Of a stretch of 64,000 nucleotides of DNA, positions 17,437 through 25,361 are shown piece by piece. The stretch comes from Chryseobacterium polytrichastri (GTDB lineage Bacteria > Bacteroidota > Bacteroidia > Flavobacteriales > Weeksellaceae), in assembly GCF_900142445.1 (NCBI RefSeq), contig NZ_FRAV01000021.1, positions 1-64,000 on the forward strand, written 5' to 3'. Position 1 is the first letter of the stretch; each line of letters starts with the position of its first letter. The position numbers were made by a program, and so were the translations under genes. Under the pieces are notes generated by a model that was not told where the DNA came from, did not search any database, and saw nothing but the letters and a program-made list of their open reading frames with translations.

Positions 17437-18003
17437 TTAAATAGTTTTAGATTGGAAGTTATCTTGTTTTTCAGAGAATTTTATCAGACAGAAAACGGCA
17501 TAGTTCAGCATGTCGAAATAGTTGGCATCTAACCCTTCAGAAACGATGGTAACACCTTGGTTATCTTCAATTTGTTTTGTTCTTAAAACCTTTTGATAAA
17601 TAAGATCCGTAATCGAAGAAATTCTCATATCTCTCCACGCTTCACCATAATCATGATTTTTTCTTTCCATTAAAGCCTGAGCTTCTTTGGAATATTTATC
17701 ATACAGATTTAGGATCTCCTCTTTGTCTTCGTTAAAATCATTAGATAGCCCTTTTTCAAGCTGAATTAGCCCGATGATAGAGTAGTTTACAATTGCGATA
17801 AATTCACTTTCTTCACTTTCATCTATCATTTTTACATCAGTCATCTGTAACGTACGGATTCTGTTGACTTTAATGTAAATTTGATCCGTAATGGAGCTGG
17901 GTCTTAAAACCCTCCAAGCTGCACCATAATCCTGTAATTTTTTTGAAAATAAATCACGGCACTCATTGATAACTTTCTCGAACTGTATTGAAGTTTTTAG
18001 CAT
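17437..18003 (-). CDS. DUF1599 (nucleotide modification associated domain 1) protein
   Basis: 188 residues with an internal duplication. KLQDYGAAWRVLRPSSITDQ (about residues 22-41) is echoed by the segment at about 119-138 with DYGEAWRDMRISSITD. Each half has the conserved DYG..WR and TD.IY.K.LR signatures. The family is suspected to act on modified nucleotides from its gene associations elsewhere; no reaction is established. It diverges from folP and is followed closely by the BT_3928-type gene. Confidence 0.85.
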   Translation of the reverse strand: MLKTSIQFEKVINECRDLFSKKLQDYGAAWRVLRPSSITDQIYIKVNRIRTLQMTDVKMIDESEESEFIAIVNYSIIGLIQLEKGLSNDFNEDKEEILNLYDKYSKEAQALMERKNHDYGEAWRDMRISSITDLIYQKVLRTKQIEDNQGVTIVSEGLDANYFDMLNYAVFCLIKFSEKQDNFQSKTI

Positions 18004-18224
18004 AAATTCTCTTAAACTTTCAAATATACGAATTAGCTTTTATCTAGCAGGATTCAAAAAGGAGTTTTTTATGGTTTGAGATTAGGAGAAAGGGAGTGTT
18101 TGAGAGTTGGAATTGACTTATCGTTAAAAGCTATTTAAAGTTGCAGGATATCGTTCTTAGTCCTTAAATTTGTATTGCTAAAGACCAACAATAATTACTT
18201 AGTATTTATAAATTGTATTTTTCT

Positions 18225-18256
18225 TAACTCTCAAACTCTCAAACTCTCAAACTCTC
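18225..18256 (+). repeat. 8-bp tandem repeat abutting the folP start codon
   Basis: Four copies of an 8-base unit (aaactctc; the first copy begins with t) run directly into the folP ATG at 18257. An inverse match (tttgagagtt) lies near 18096. Copy-number change would alter the untranslated leader but not the reading frame. Confidence 0.8.
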
Positions 18257-19120
18257 ATGCACTCAAATACTCAAACTCATACGTCCTCATATTCTATCAA
18301 TTGTAATGGAAGACTTGTTGATTTAACCAGTCCGAAAATCATGGGGATTTTAAATCTCACTCCGGATTCTTTTTCAGATGGCGGGAAATTTAATAATGAG
18401 AAATTGGCTTTACTCCATGCTGAGAAACTATTGAAAGAGGGCGCTGAGATTATTGATATTGGTCCGCAATCTACACGTCCTAATGCAGAATTTTTAAGCA
18501 GTGAAGAAGAGATTCGAAGAATAGGAACGTTAATTTCTCAAATCAAAAAAGAATTTCCTGAAGCTTTGATTTCGTTGGATACTTTTTATGCTGAAACTGT
18601 TAAGTTTGGCTTCAATGAAGGAATGGATATTATTAATGATATTTCAGGCGGGCAATATGATGGCGCCATGTTTGATACTGCTGCAGAAACAAAACTTCCT
18701 TATATCTTAATGCATGTGAATCCTTCTTATGAAACCATGCATGATAAAATACAATTTGAAGATATTACGTTGGAAATTAATCGGTATTTTTCTGAAAAAA
18801 CAAGGCAGCTTCTTGAAAAAGGAGTTAAAGATATTATTTTAGATCCCGGTTTTGGTTTTGGTAAAACGGTTGAACACCAAGTGAAAATGATTAATGAAAC
18901 AGAATATTTAGGTTTTGGAAGATGGCCATTATTGATTGGGATTTCCCGAAAATCATTTATCTATAAACCACTCGGAAAAACGGCGTTGGATATTAATGAA
19001 GAAACACAAAAACTTCACATGAAAGTATTAGATCAAGGTGCTAGAATTTTGAGAGTTCATGATGTTTTGGAAGCTCAAAAAACACTATTAGAATTTAACG
19101 CTAAAAAAAATAAAAGTTAA
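18257..19120 (+). CDS. folP: Dihydropteroate synthase
   Basis: 287 residues. It condenses p-aminobenzoate with 6-hydroxymethyl-7,8-dihydropterin diphosphate in folate synthesis and is the target of sulfonamides. The family signatures are intact: GILNLTPDSFSDGG (about 31-44), DIGPQSTRPNA, NDISGG, ILMHVN, DPGFGFGKT and the GISRKSFI loop. The first 25 residues are poorly conserved and rich in Ser/Thr, and the ATG sits directly against a tandem repeat. It is transcribed divergently from the DUF1599 gene. Confidence 0.94.
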   Translation: MHSNTQTHTSSYSINCNGRLVDLTSPKIMGILNLTPDSFSDGGKFNNEKLALLHAEKLLKEGAEIIDIGPQSTRPNAEFLSSEEEIRRIGTLISQIKKEFPEALISLDTFYAETVKFGFNEGMDIINDISGGQYDGAMFDTAAETKLPYILMHVNPSYETMHDKIQFEDITLEINRYFSEKTRQLLEKGVKDIILDPGFGFGKTVEHQVKMINETEYLGFGRWPLLIGISRKSFIYKPLGKTALDINEETQKLHMKVLDQGARILRVHDVLEAQKTLLEFNAKKNKS

Positions 19121-19158
19121 AAAAAGCTAAAAAATAGTGTGGAATATTAAAAAAATAA

Positions 19159-19166
19159 TACCTTTA
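19159..19166 (+). promoter_or_regulatory. Candidate -7 box for the ilv leader transcript
   Basis: TACCTTTA matches the flavobacterial TAnnTTTG box in seven of eight positions and lies five bases before the first leader-peptide ATG. A TTG-type -33 element at the usual distance is not clear. If this box is used, transcription would begin at or very near that ATG. Confidence 0.35.
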
Positions 19167-19170
19167 CACC

Positions 19171-19233
19171 ATGAATTTTACGAATCAGAAAAATATTATT
19201 GTCATTTCTATTATTAATACTATTGTCATTTAA
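19171..19233 (+). CDS. ilv leader peptide 1 (Ile/Val-rich)
   Basis: A 20-codon reading frame that encodes 7 Ile and 2 Val residues, with the clusters IIVI, II and IVI. All Ile codons are ATT and both Val codons are GTC. It ends in TAA 50 bases before a strong terminator. It is too small for normal gene calling and has no likely product function other than to make ribosomes report the supply of charged tRNA-Ile and tRNA-Val. The position directly upstream of ilvEDBNCA supports this. Confidence 0.85.
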   Translation: MNFTNQKNIIVISIINTIVI

Positions 19234-19240
19234 TAGTAAA

Positions 19241-19289
19241 GAGCGGTAGATATAACAGTAAAATTATTTTAAATTATATAGAGCCGCTT
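19241..19289 (+). promoter_or_regulatory. Antiterminator pairing of attenuator 1
   Basis: Bases 19241-19247 (gagcggt) can pair with 19283-19289 (gccgctt): five Watson-Crick pairs flanked by two G:U pairs. The second segment is part of the 5' arm of terminator 1, so the two structures exclude each other. A ribosome finishing the leader peptide at 19233 would cover 19241-19247. One stalled on Ile/Val codons would leave it free. Confidence 0.6.
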
Positions 19290-19310
19290 CATATTGAAGC
19301 GGCTTTTTTT
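19282..19310 (+). terminator. Attenuator terminator 1 of the ilv operon
   Basis: A 10-bp perfect stem (agccgcttca 19282-19291, tgaagcggct 19295-19304) with a 3-base loop is followed by seven T residues. It lies between the two leader peptides. Confidence 0.92.
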
Positions 19311-19322
19311 ATTCCAAAAATT

Positions 19323-19376
19323 ATGTATCAATTAACAGCAATTATTATTGTCATTATTATTCCCTTACTAACGTGA
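19323..19376 (+). CDS. ilv leader peptide 2 (Ile/Val/Leu-rich)
   Basis: A 17-codon frame encoding M-Y-Q-L-T-A-III-V-III-P-LL-T, with 6 Ile, 1 Val and 3 Leu. As in leader 1, Ile is ATT and Val is GTC, and the string attattgtcatt is shared by both leaders. It ends in TGA 27 bases before terminator 2. Leader 2 adds Leu codons, so it may sense all three branched-chain amino acids. Confidence 0.85.
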   Translation: MYQLTAIIIVIIIPLLT

Positions 19377-19415
19377 GAAGGAAAAATATTGTCTATATAT
19401 TTTAAGCCCTCTCAC
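19373..19415 (+). promoter_or_regulatory. Antiterminator pairing of attenuator 2
   Basis: Bases 19373-19381 (gtgagaagg) can pair with 19407-19415 (ccctctcac) at eight of nine positions. The first segment contains the leader stop codon itself, so ribosome arrival at the stop blocks it. The second segment is the 5' arm of terminator 2. Confidence 0.7.
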
Positions 19416-19434
19416 ATTGTGAGAGGGCTTTTTT
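19404..19434 (+). terminator. Attenuator terminator 2 of the ilv operon
   Basis: A 12-bp perfect stem (aagccctctcac 19404-19415, gtgagagggctt 19419-19430) with a 3-base loop and a T-run, ending 31 bases before ilvE. Confidence 0.93.
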
Positions 19435-19465
19435 ATTTCAACAAACTTTAAACTGAATAGTAAAA

Positions 19466-20338
19466 ATGTATTACAACAACGAAACCCTCATTTATTTTAA
19501 CGGAAAATTTGTAAAAGCAAAAGATGCGCAGACTGATCTTTATGGCCAATCACTTCACTATGGATATTCTGTTTTTGAAGGAATAAAATCTTATAAAACG
19601 GATCTTGGAACAAAGATCTTTAAAGCAGAAGAACATTATGACCGTTTGCGCCGTTCTGCAGAGTTGATGCATATTCCATTTTCTTATACCACTCAGGAAC
19701 TTACAGATCTTACATATGAACTTTTAGAGCGTAACCGGTTGGATGACGCATATATTCGTCCGCTGGTTTTTTGCTCTCCTAATATGGGTTTAACCAAAGG
19801 AAAAGAATCTTACCTCACCATATTAGCATGGGAGTGGAACAATGGATATTTATCGGGTAGAGTCAGAGTTATGACTTCAAGTTTTCAGAGACCCAATCCT
19901 CAGGCTTTTTTAATGGAGGCAAAAGTAGGAGGGCATTATGTGAATTCAATTTTAGCCAGTCAGGAAGCGAAAGATAAAGGATATGATGAAGCTTTAGTAT
20001 TGGATGAAAAAGAAAATGTTGCAGAAAGTTCGGGAGCCAATGTCTTCTACGAAAAAGGTGGTGTTCTTTTTACCCCGGCCAAAGGAAGTATACTGCCAGG
20101 TATCACACGACAGACTGTTTTTGAAATATGTAATGAACTCAATATTCCCGTTAAAGAAACCTTCTTTAAACCTGAAGAAATGAGAGGAGCCGATGCCGCT
20201 TTCTTTTGTGGAACAGCTGCTGAAATTGTAGGCTTAGATTCTCTGGACGATATTCCGTTTACTAAAAATTGGGATGATACGAAAAGCAAGGTGATACAAG
20301 ACGCTTATCAGAAAGTGGTAAGAGTTCGGTCATTGTAA
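19466..20338 (+). CDS. ilvE: Branched-chain amino acid aminotransferase (class IV)
   Basis: 290 residues. A cytosolic PLP enzyme that makes the last step of Ile, Val and Leu synthesis. The Schiff-base lysine is Lys153 in MEAKVGGHYVN. The substrate loops HYGYSVFEGIK (31-41), RPLVF and AESSGANVF, and the phosphate-binding ILPGITRQTV segment, are typical of class IV transaminases. D-amino acid aminotransferase or ADC lyase share the fold, but the operon settles the role. It is the first structural gene after the double attenuator and is separated from ilvD by 212 bases. Confidence 0.92.
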   Translation: MYYNNETLIYFNGKFVKAKDAQTDLYGQSLHYGYSVFEGIKSYKTDLGTKIFKAEEHYDRLRRSAELMHIPFSYTTQELTDLTYELLERNRLDDAYIRPLVFCSPNMGLTKGKESYLTILAWEWNNGYLSGRVRVMTSSFQRPNPQAFLMEAKVGGHYVNSILASQEAKDKGYDEALVLDEKENVAESSGANVFYEKGGVLFTPAKGSILPGITRQTVFEICNELNIPVKETFFKPEEMRGADAAFFCGTAAEIVGLDSLDDIPFTKNWDDTKSKVIQDAYQKVVRVRSL

Positions 20339-20445
20339 ATTTTTGTAATGTAAATGATTGATAATTAAATAAATGTGTCTGTTTTTAAAACGTTTGGATA
20401 TTGTATTTTTTATAAAATTGAAAATAAGAAAAATATTACAAACTG

Positions 20446-20453
20446 TAGTTTTG
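20446..20453 (+). promoter_or_regulatory. Possible internal promoter ahead of ilvD
   Basis: TAGTTTTG is a perfect TAnnTTTG box in the 212-base gap between ilvE and ilvD. A TTG at 20418-20420 is 25 bases upstream, slightly farther than usual. It could give expression of ilvD onward that bypasses the attenuators. Confidence 0.35.
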
Positions 20454-20550
20454 GATGAAAATTAAGTAAAAAAAATCATTTATGGTTTACAGAAAATGAA
20501 ATTTCTGATACCATACTGAGAAATGATAAGAACAAAAAATGTAGGATAAT

Positions 20551-22227
20551 ATGTTAAATAAATATTCAAAAACCTTCACACAAAATACTGAACAGCCTGC
20601 AGCAAAAGCCATGTTGTACGGGATAGGATTTACAGATGAAGATATGCAAAAGGCTCAGGTCGGAATTGCAAGTATGGGATACGACGGTAATACCTGTAAC
20701 ATGCACCTTAATGATTTAGCGCAAATCGTTAAAAAAGGAACTTGGGAGCAAGGGCTGGCTGGTTTAGTATTCAATACTATCGGAGTAAGTGACGGTATGA
20801 GCAACGGAACAGATGGTATGCGCTATTCGTTAGTAAGCCGTGATGTTATTGCAGATAGTATTGAGGCAATATGTGGAGCGCAGTATTATGACGGATTAAT
20901 CGCTTTGCCGGGTTGTGATAAAAATATGCCGGGAACCATCATGGCAATGGGAAGATTAAACAGACCTTCGATCATGGTATACGGCGGAACAATTGCCCCA
21001 GGATGCTACAAAGGAAATCAACTGAATATTGTTTCTGCTTTTGAAGCATTAGGACAAAAGATAGCAGGAGAGATCTCTGAAGAAGATTTTAATGGAGTGA
21101 TTAAAAATTCTTGTCCAGGAGCAGGAGCTTGTGGAGGAATGTACACCGCTAATACCATGGCATCTGCCATTGAAGCACTAGGAATGAGTCTTCCATATTC
21201 ATCATCAAACCCTGCAACAAGTCCGGAAAAACAAAACGAATGTTTAGAGGCGGGAGGTTATTTGAAAAAGTTATTAGAAAAAGATATTAAACCTTCTGAT
21301 ATCATGACTCGTAAAGCATTTGAAAATGCACTTCGTATCATCATCGTTTTGGGAGGAAGTACCAATGCCGTTCTGCATTTTATTGCAATGGCCAAAAGTG
21401 TAGATGTTGTGGTAACGCAGGATGATTTTCAAAAAATGAGCGACGTTACTCCAATGCTCGCCGATTTAAAACCTAGTGGAAAATATCTAATGCAGGATCT
21501 TCATGAACATGGAGGAATACCAGCAGTGATGAAATACCTTTTGAATGAAGGATTGCTTCATGGAGATTGTCTTACGGTGACAGGAAAGACGCTTGCGGAA
21601 AATTTAGAAGATATACCAAGCCTTGATTTCACAAAACAAAAAGTAATAAGACCAATTTCGGATCCTATAAAAGCCACAGGACATATAAGAATATTATATG
21701 GAAACCTTGCAGAGAAGGGAAGTGTTGCTAAAATAACAGGAAAAGAAGGCGAGAAGTTTTTAGGGAAAGCAAGAGTATTTGACGGAGAGAAAAATTTAAT
21801 TGAAGGCATCAGAAACGGAAAAGTGCAGCACGGAGATGTGATTGTAATTCGTAATGAAGGACCAAAAGGTGCTCCCGGAATGCCAGAAATGTTAAAGCCT
21901 ACAAGTGCTTTGATCGGTGCGGGTTTTGGAAATAGCGTAGCCTTAATTACCGATGGAAGGTTCAGTGGCGGAACGCATGGTTTTGTAGTGGGACATATTA
22001 CTCCTGAAGCTCAGGAAGGAGGCTTGATTGCTTTTGTAGAAGATGATGACCTCATCGAAATAGATGCGGTAAACAATACCATACAGCTGAATGTTTCTGA
22101 TGCAGAAATTGAAATTAGAAAACAAGGTTGGATAAAGCCGGCTTTGAAAGTTACAAAAGGACTGCTGTATAAATATGCATTAACAGTTTCTTCAGCGGCA
22201 GAAGGTTGCGTAACGGATGAAATATAA
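20551..22227 (+). CDS. ilvD: Dihydroxy-acid dehydratase
   Basis: 558 residues. It converts 2,3-dihydroxy-3-methyl acids to 2-oxo acids in the Ile/Val pathway using an iron-sulfur cluster. Cluster-ligand candidates are Cys49 (DGNTCNMH), Cys122 ([10 protein letters not shown]) and Cys194 ([14 protein letters not shown]); the IlvD/Edd signatures are intact. The C-terminal swivelling domain has DGRFSGG with the catalytic Ser. It is followed by ilvB after 11 bases. Confidence 0.96.
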   Translation: MLNKYSKTFTQNTEQPAAKAMLYGIGFTDEDMQKAQVGIASMGYDGNTCNMHLNDLAQIVKKGTWEQGLAGLVFNTIGVSDGMSNGTDGMRYSLVSRDVIADSIEAICGAQYYDGLIALPGCDKNMPGTIMAMGRLNRPSIMVYGGTIAPGCYKGNQLNIVSAFEALGQKIAGEISEEDFNGVIKNSCPGAGACGGMYTANTMASAIEALGMSLPYSSSNPATSPEKQNECLEAGGYLKKLLEKDIKPSDIMTRKAFENALRIIIVLGGSTNAVLHFIAMAKSVDVVVTQDDFQKMSDVTPMLADLKPSGKYLMQDLHEHGGIPAVMKYLLNEGLLHGDCLTVTGKTLAENLEDIPSLDFTKQKVIRPISDPIKATGHIRILYGNLAEKGSVAKITGKEGEKFLGKARVFDGEKNLIEGIRNGKVQHGDVIVIRNEGPKGAPGMPEMLKPTSALIGAGFGNSVALITDGRFSGGTHGFVVGHITPEAQEGGLIAFVEDDDLIEIDAVNNTIQLNVSDAEIEIRKQGWIKPALKVTKGLLYKYALTVSSAAEGCVTDEI

Positions 22228-22238
22228 AATAACATACA

Positions 22239-23984
22239 ATGAAAAATCCATATTTAACATATGATAAAGAGAACCTATTGAGAGGAATAGAACTTAGTGG
22301 AAGCCAAATTATTCTTGAAACATTTTTGAAAGAAGGGGTAAAAACAATGTTTGGTTATCCGGGAGGTGCTATCATTCCTATCTATGACGCTCTTTATGAT
22401 TACAAAGACAGTTTAGAACACATACTTGTACGCCATGAGCAGGGAGCGGTGCATGCAGCTCAGGGTTTTGCAAGAGCGTCTGGTGAAGTGGGTGTGGTAT
22501 TGGCAACCAGTGGTCCGGGAGCGACAAATCTTGTGACAGGTTTAGCTGATGCTATGTTAGATAGTACTCCACTTGTATGTATTACAGGACAGGTGTATGC
22601 ACATCTTTTGGGAACAGATGCTTTTCAGGAAATAGATGTTATTAATGTTACGACGCCTGTTACCAAATGGAACTATCAGGTAACTGATGCCGAAGAACTT
22701 GCCGAAGTGTTAGCTAAAGCGTTTTATATTGCCAGATCTGGCAGACCCGGACCTGTTCTTATCGATATAACGAAAAATGCGCAGCTGCAGAAAACGGTAT
22801 ATCAAGGCTATAAAGTTTGTGATTCTCTTAGAAGTTATCAACCCAATCCTGAACCCAATTCTGAATTTATTGCCAAAGCGGCAGAGCTTATCAACAATGC
22901 AAAAAATCCCTTTATCATTGTAGGGCAAGGTGTTATTTTGGGCAAGGCTGAAGAAGAATTTTTACAGTTTATTGAAAAGTCCGGAATTCCCACGGCATGG
23001 ACGATTATGGGAATGAGTGCGATACCTACAGATCATCCGCAAGCGGTTGGAATGGTAGGAATGCATGGAAACTACGGTCCGAATTTACTCACCAATGAAT
23101 GTGATGTTCTTATTGCGATAGGAATGCGCTTTGATGACCGTGTAACCGGGAAATTGGATGAATACGCAAAGCAAGCAGAAATCATTCATCTTGATATTGA
23201 TAAAGCTGAAATCAATAAAAACGTAAAAGTTGCTGTACCCGTAATTGGTAATTGTAAAGAAACGTTGCCATTGCTTACTTCATTAATTAATCCTAAAGAA
23301 TATGTGGATTGGCATACAAGATTTAAAGACTGCCACGAAATAGAACATATTAATTTAATCAGTAACGAGCTGAACCCTTCAGAAGGAGATATTACGATGG
23401 GAGAAGTTATTAAATGTTTGAATGAATTAACCCAAGGAGATGCAGTAATTGTAACCGATGTTGGGCAGCATCAAATGGTAACGTGTCGATATGCTGAATT
23501 TAATCAGTCTAAAAGTAATATTACCAGCGGTGGACTTGGAACAATGGGGTTTTGCCTTCCCGCAGCAATCGGGGCGTCATACGCAACAGATCGTCAAATT
23601 ATTGCGGTGATGGGAGATGGAGGTGCTCAAATGAATATACAGGAATTGGGAACGGTTATGCAATATCATCCCAATATCAAAATTATGATTCTTAATAATT
23701 GCTTTCTCGGTATGGTAAGGCAGTGGCAGGAATTATTTCATGAAGAAAGATATTCGTTTGTAGATATCCAAAGTCCTGATTTTGTACAGGTGGCTAAAGG
23801 ATACGGAATACCTGGTGAGAAAGTATTGCATAGGGATCATTTAAAAGAATCAATTCGGGAAATGCTGGATAATGAAGGAGCTTATCTTTTGGAGATCATG
23901 GTAGAAAAAGAATACAATGTTTTCCCAATGGTTCCTCAAGGTAAAAGTGTAGCAGAGATTGTATTAACACATAATAAAGTTTAA
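22239..23984 (+). CDS. ilvB: Acetolactate synthase large (catalytic) subunit
   Basis: 581 residues. A ThDP-dependent enzyme that condenses pyruvate with pyruvate or 2-oxobutanoate. The cofactor-activating Glu67 lies in VRHEQGAVHAAQGFAR. The central FAD/NAD-like domain and the ThDP motif GDGGAQMNIQEL ending in NN (ILNNCFLGM) are present. The next gene encodes the regulatory subunit 11 bases downstream, so this is the anabolic, feedback-regulated form and not a catabolic AlsS. Confidence 0.95.
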   Translation: MKNPYLTYDKENLLRGIELSGSQIILETFLKEGVKTMFGYPGGAIIPIYDALYDYKDSLEHILVRHEQGAVHAAQGFARASGEVGVVLATSGPGATNLVTGLADAMLDSTPLVCITGQVYAHLLGTDAFQEIDVINVTTPVTKWNYQVTDAEELAEVLAKAFYIARSGRPGPVLIDITKNAQLQKTVYQGYKVCDSLRSYQPNPEPNSEFIAKAAELINNAKNPFIIVGQGVILGKAEEEFLQFIEKSGIPTAWTIMGMSAIPTDHPQAVGMVGMHGNYGPNLLTNECDVLIAIGMRFDDRVTGKLDEYAKQAEIIHLDIDKAEINKNVKVAVPVIGNCKETLPLLTSLINPKEYVDWHTRFKDCHEIEHINLISNELNPSEGDITMGEVIKCLNELTQGDAVIVTDVGQHQMVTCRYAEFNQSKSNITSGGLGTMGFCLPAAIGASYATDRQIIAVMGDGGAQMNIQELGTVMQYHPNIKIMILNNCFLGMVRQWQELFHEERYSFVDIQSPDFVQVAKGYGIPGEKVLHRDHLKESIREMLDNEGAYLLEIMVEKEYNVFPMVPQGKSVAEIVLTHNKV

Positions 23985-23995
23985 AAAGAAAGAAA

Positions 23996-24277
23996 ATGAA
24001 TGAAGAAAAAAAAGAATATATGATCACCACTCATATGGAAGGTTATACAGGCTTTATCAACCGGATCAATAATATTTTTTCCAGAAGGAGGATTAATATC
24101 GTCAGCCTTCATGTGGGTCCATCAGAAAAAACAGATTGTAAGAAACTGGTAGTGGTGGTGAAAGAATCTGATGAGGTGATACAAAAGCTGGCTCAGCAAA
24201 TAGAAAAGCAAGTAGATGTTTTAGAGGTACATTATCACCAAGTGCCTTGTCTGGAAACAATAGTACATATCAACTAA
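23996..24277 (+). CDS. ilvN: Acetolactate synthase small (regulatory) subunit, single ACT domain
   Basis: 93 residues with one ACT domain (YMITTHMEGYTGFINRINNI, then IVSLHVGPSE). It lacks the second domain found in the 160-180-residue IlvH type and is closer in size to E. coli IlvN/IlvM. The ACT domain binds valine or leucine and transmits feedback inhibition to IlvB. It is placed between ilvB and ilvC. Confidence 0.88.
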   Translation: MNEEKKEYMITTHMEGYTGFINRINNIFSRRRINIVSLHVGPSEKTDCKKLVVVVKESDEVIQKLAQQIEKQVDVLEVHYHQVPCLETIVHIN

Positions 24278-24312
24278 TTATTAAAATTAATCATTAAAAA
24301 ATTATCAATAAA

Positions 24313-25359
24313 ATGGCAAAATTAAATTTTGGAGGAGTAGAAGAAAATGTAGTAACAAGACAAGAGTTTCCATTAGAAAAAGCTCAGGAAGTATTAAAAA
24401 ATGAAGTGGTAGCAGTTATCGGATATGGAGTTCAAGGTCCCGGGCAAGCACTTAATCAAAGAGATAATGGTATCAATGTAATCGTAGGCCAAAGAAAAAA
24501 CTCAAAATCTTGGGATAAAGCCATTGCAGACGGATTCGTTCCCGGAGAAACGTTATTTGAAATTGAAGAAGCGCTTAAAAAGGGAACCATTATCTGTTAT
24601 CTTTTAAGTGACGCTGCTCAGATAGAATATTGGCCAAAAGTAAAAGAACATTTAACGCCCGGTAAAGCATTATATTTTTCGCACGGTTTTGGAATTACGT
24701 TTAACGAACGTACAGGAATTGTACCACCAGCCGATGTAGATGTTTTTCTTGTAGCTCCAAAAGGTTCGGGAACATCACTAAGAAGAATGTTCCTTCAGAA
24801 TAGAGGGTTGAATAGTAGTTTTGCCGTTTACCAGGATGTAACAGGTAAAGCTCGAGATCGAGTAATTGCATTAGGAATTGCCGTAGGAAGCGGTTATTTG
24901 TTTGAAACTGATTTCAAAAAAGAAGTATATAGTGATCTTACAGGAGAAAGAGGAACATTAATGGGGGCCGTTCAGGGAATTTTTGCTGCTCAATATGAAG
25001 TGTTGAGAAAAAATGGGCACAGTCCTTCAGAAGCTTTTAATGAAACTGTAGAAGAGCTTACGCAATCATTAATGCCATTGGTTGCAGAAAACGGAATGGA
25101 TTGGATGTATGCCAACTGCAGCACAACGGCCCAAAGAGGAGCTCTAGATTGGTGGAAGCGTTTTAAGGATGCTACTTCTCCCATATTTGAAGAATTATAC
25201 AACAATGTAGCTTCTGGAAATGAAGCGCAATTATCTATTGACAGCAACAGCAAACCCGATTATAGAGAAAAACTGGATGCCGAATTAGCAGAACTTCGCG
25301 AAAGCGAAATGTGGCAGGCGGGGAAAACCGTCCGTAGTCTGAGACCGGAAAATAATTGA
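24313..25359 (+). CDS. ilvC: Ketol-acid reductoisomerase
   Basis: 348 residues. It isomerises and reduces acetolactate or acetohydroxybutyrate. The nucleotide-binding motif GYGVQGPGQALNQRDN occurs at about 37-52, followed by GQRKNSKSW, whose basic residues suggest NADPH use. The catalytic His is in YFSHGFGITF. The C-terminal knotted domain has the metal-binding acidic residues (DLTGERGTLMG, EELTQSLMPL). The ilvA start lies three bases after its stop. Confidence 0.94.
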   Translation: MAKLNFGGVEENVVTRQEFPLEKAQEVLKNEVVAVIGYGVQGPGQALNQRDNGINVIVGQRKNSKSWDKAIADGFVPGETLFEIEEALKKGTIICYLLSDAAQIEYWPKVKEHLTPGKALYFSHGFGITFNERTGIVPPADVDVFLVAPKGSGTSLRRMFLQNRGLNSSFAVYQDVTGKARDRVIALGIAVGSGYLFETDFKKEVYSDLTGERGTLMGAVQGIFAAQYEVLRKNGHSPSEAFNETVEELTQSLMPLVAENGMDWMYANCSTTAQRGALDWWKRFKDATSPIFEELYNNVASGNEAQLSIDSNSKPDYREKLDAELAELRESEMWQAGKTVRSLRPENN

Positions 25360-25361
25360 TT

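Noticed and set aside
18225..18256. Repeated units that might suggest a CRISPR array
   Set aside because: Units are 8 bases in direct tandem with no spacers; there are no cas genes in the window.
20339..20550. A third attenuator between ilvE and ilvD
   Set aside because: There is no Ile/Val-rich leader frame and no stem with a T-run; only a weak hairpin and a promoter-like box are present.
25356..25361. TTG start of ilvA overlapping the ilvC stop
   Set aside because: An ATG at 25362 gives a normal N-terminus three bases after the ilvC stop; the TTG adds only two residues.
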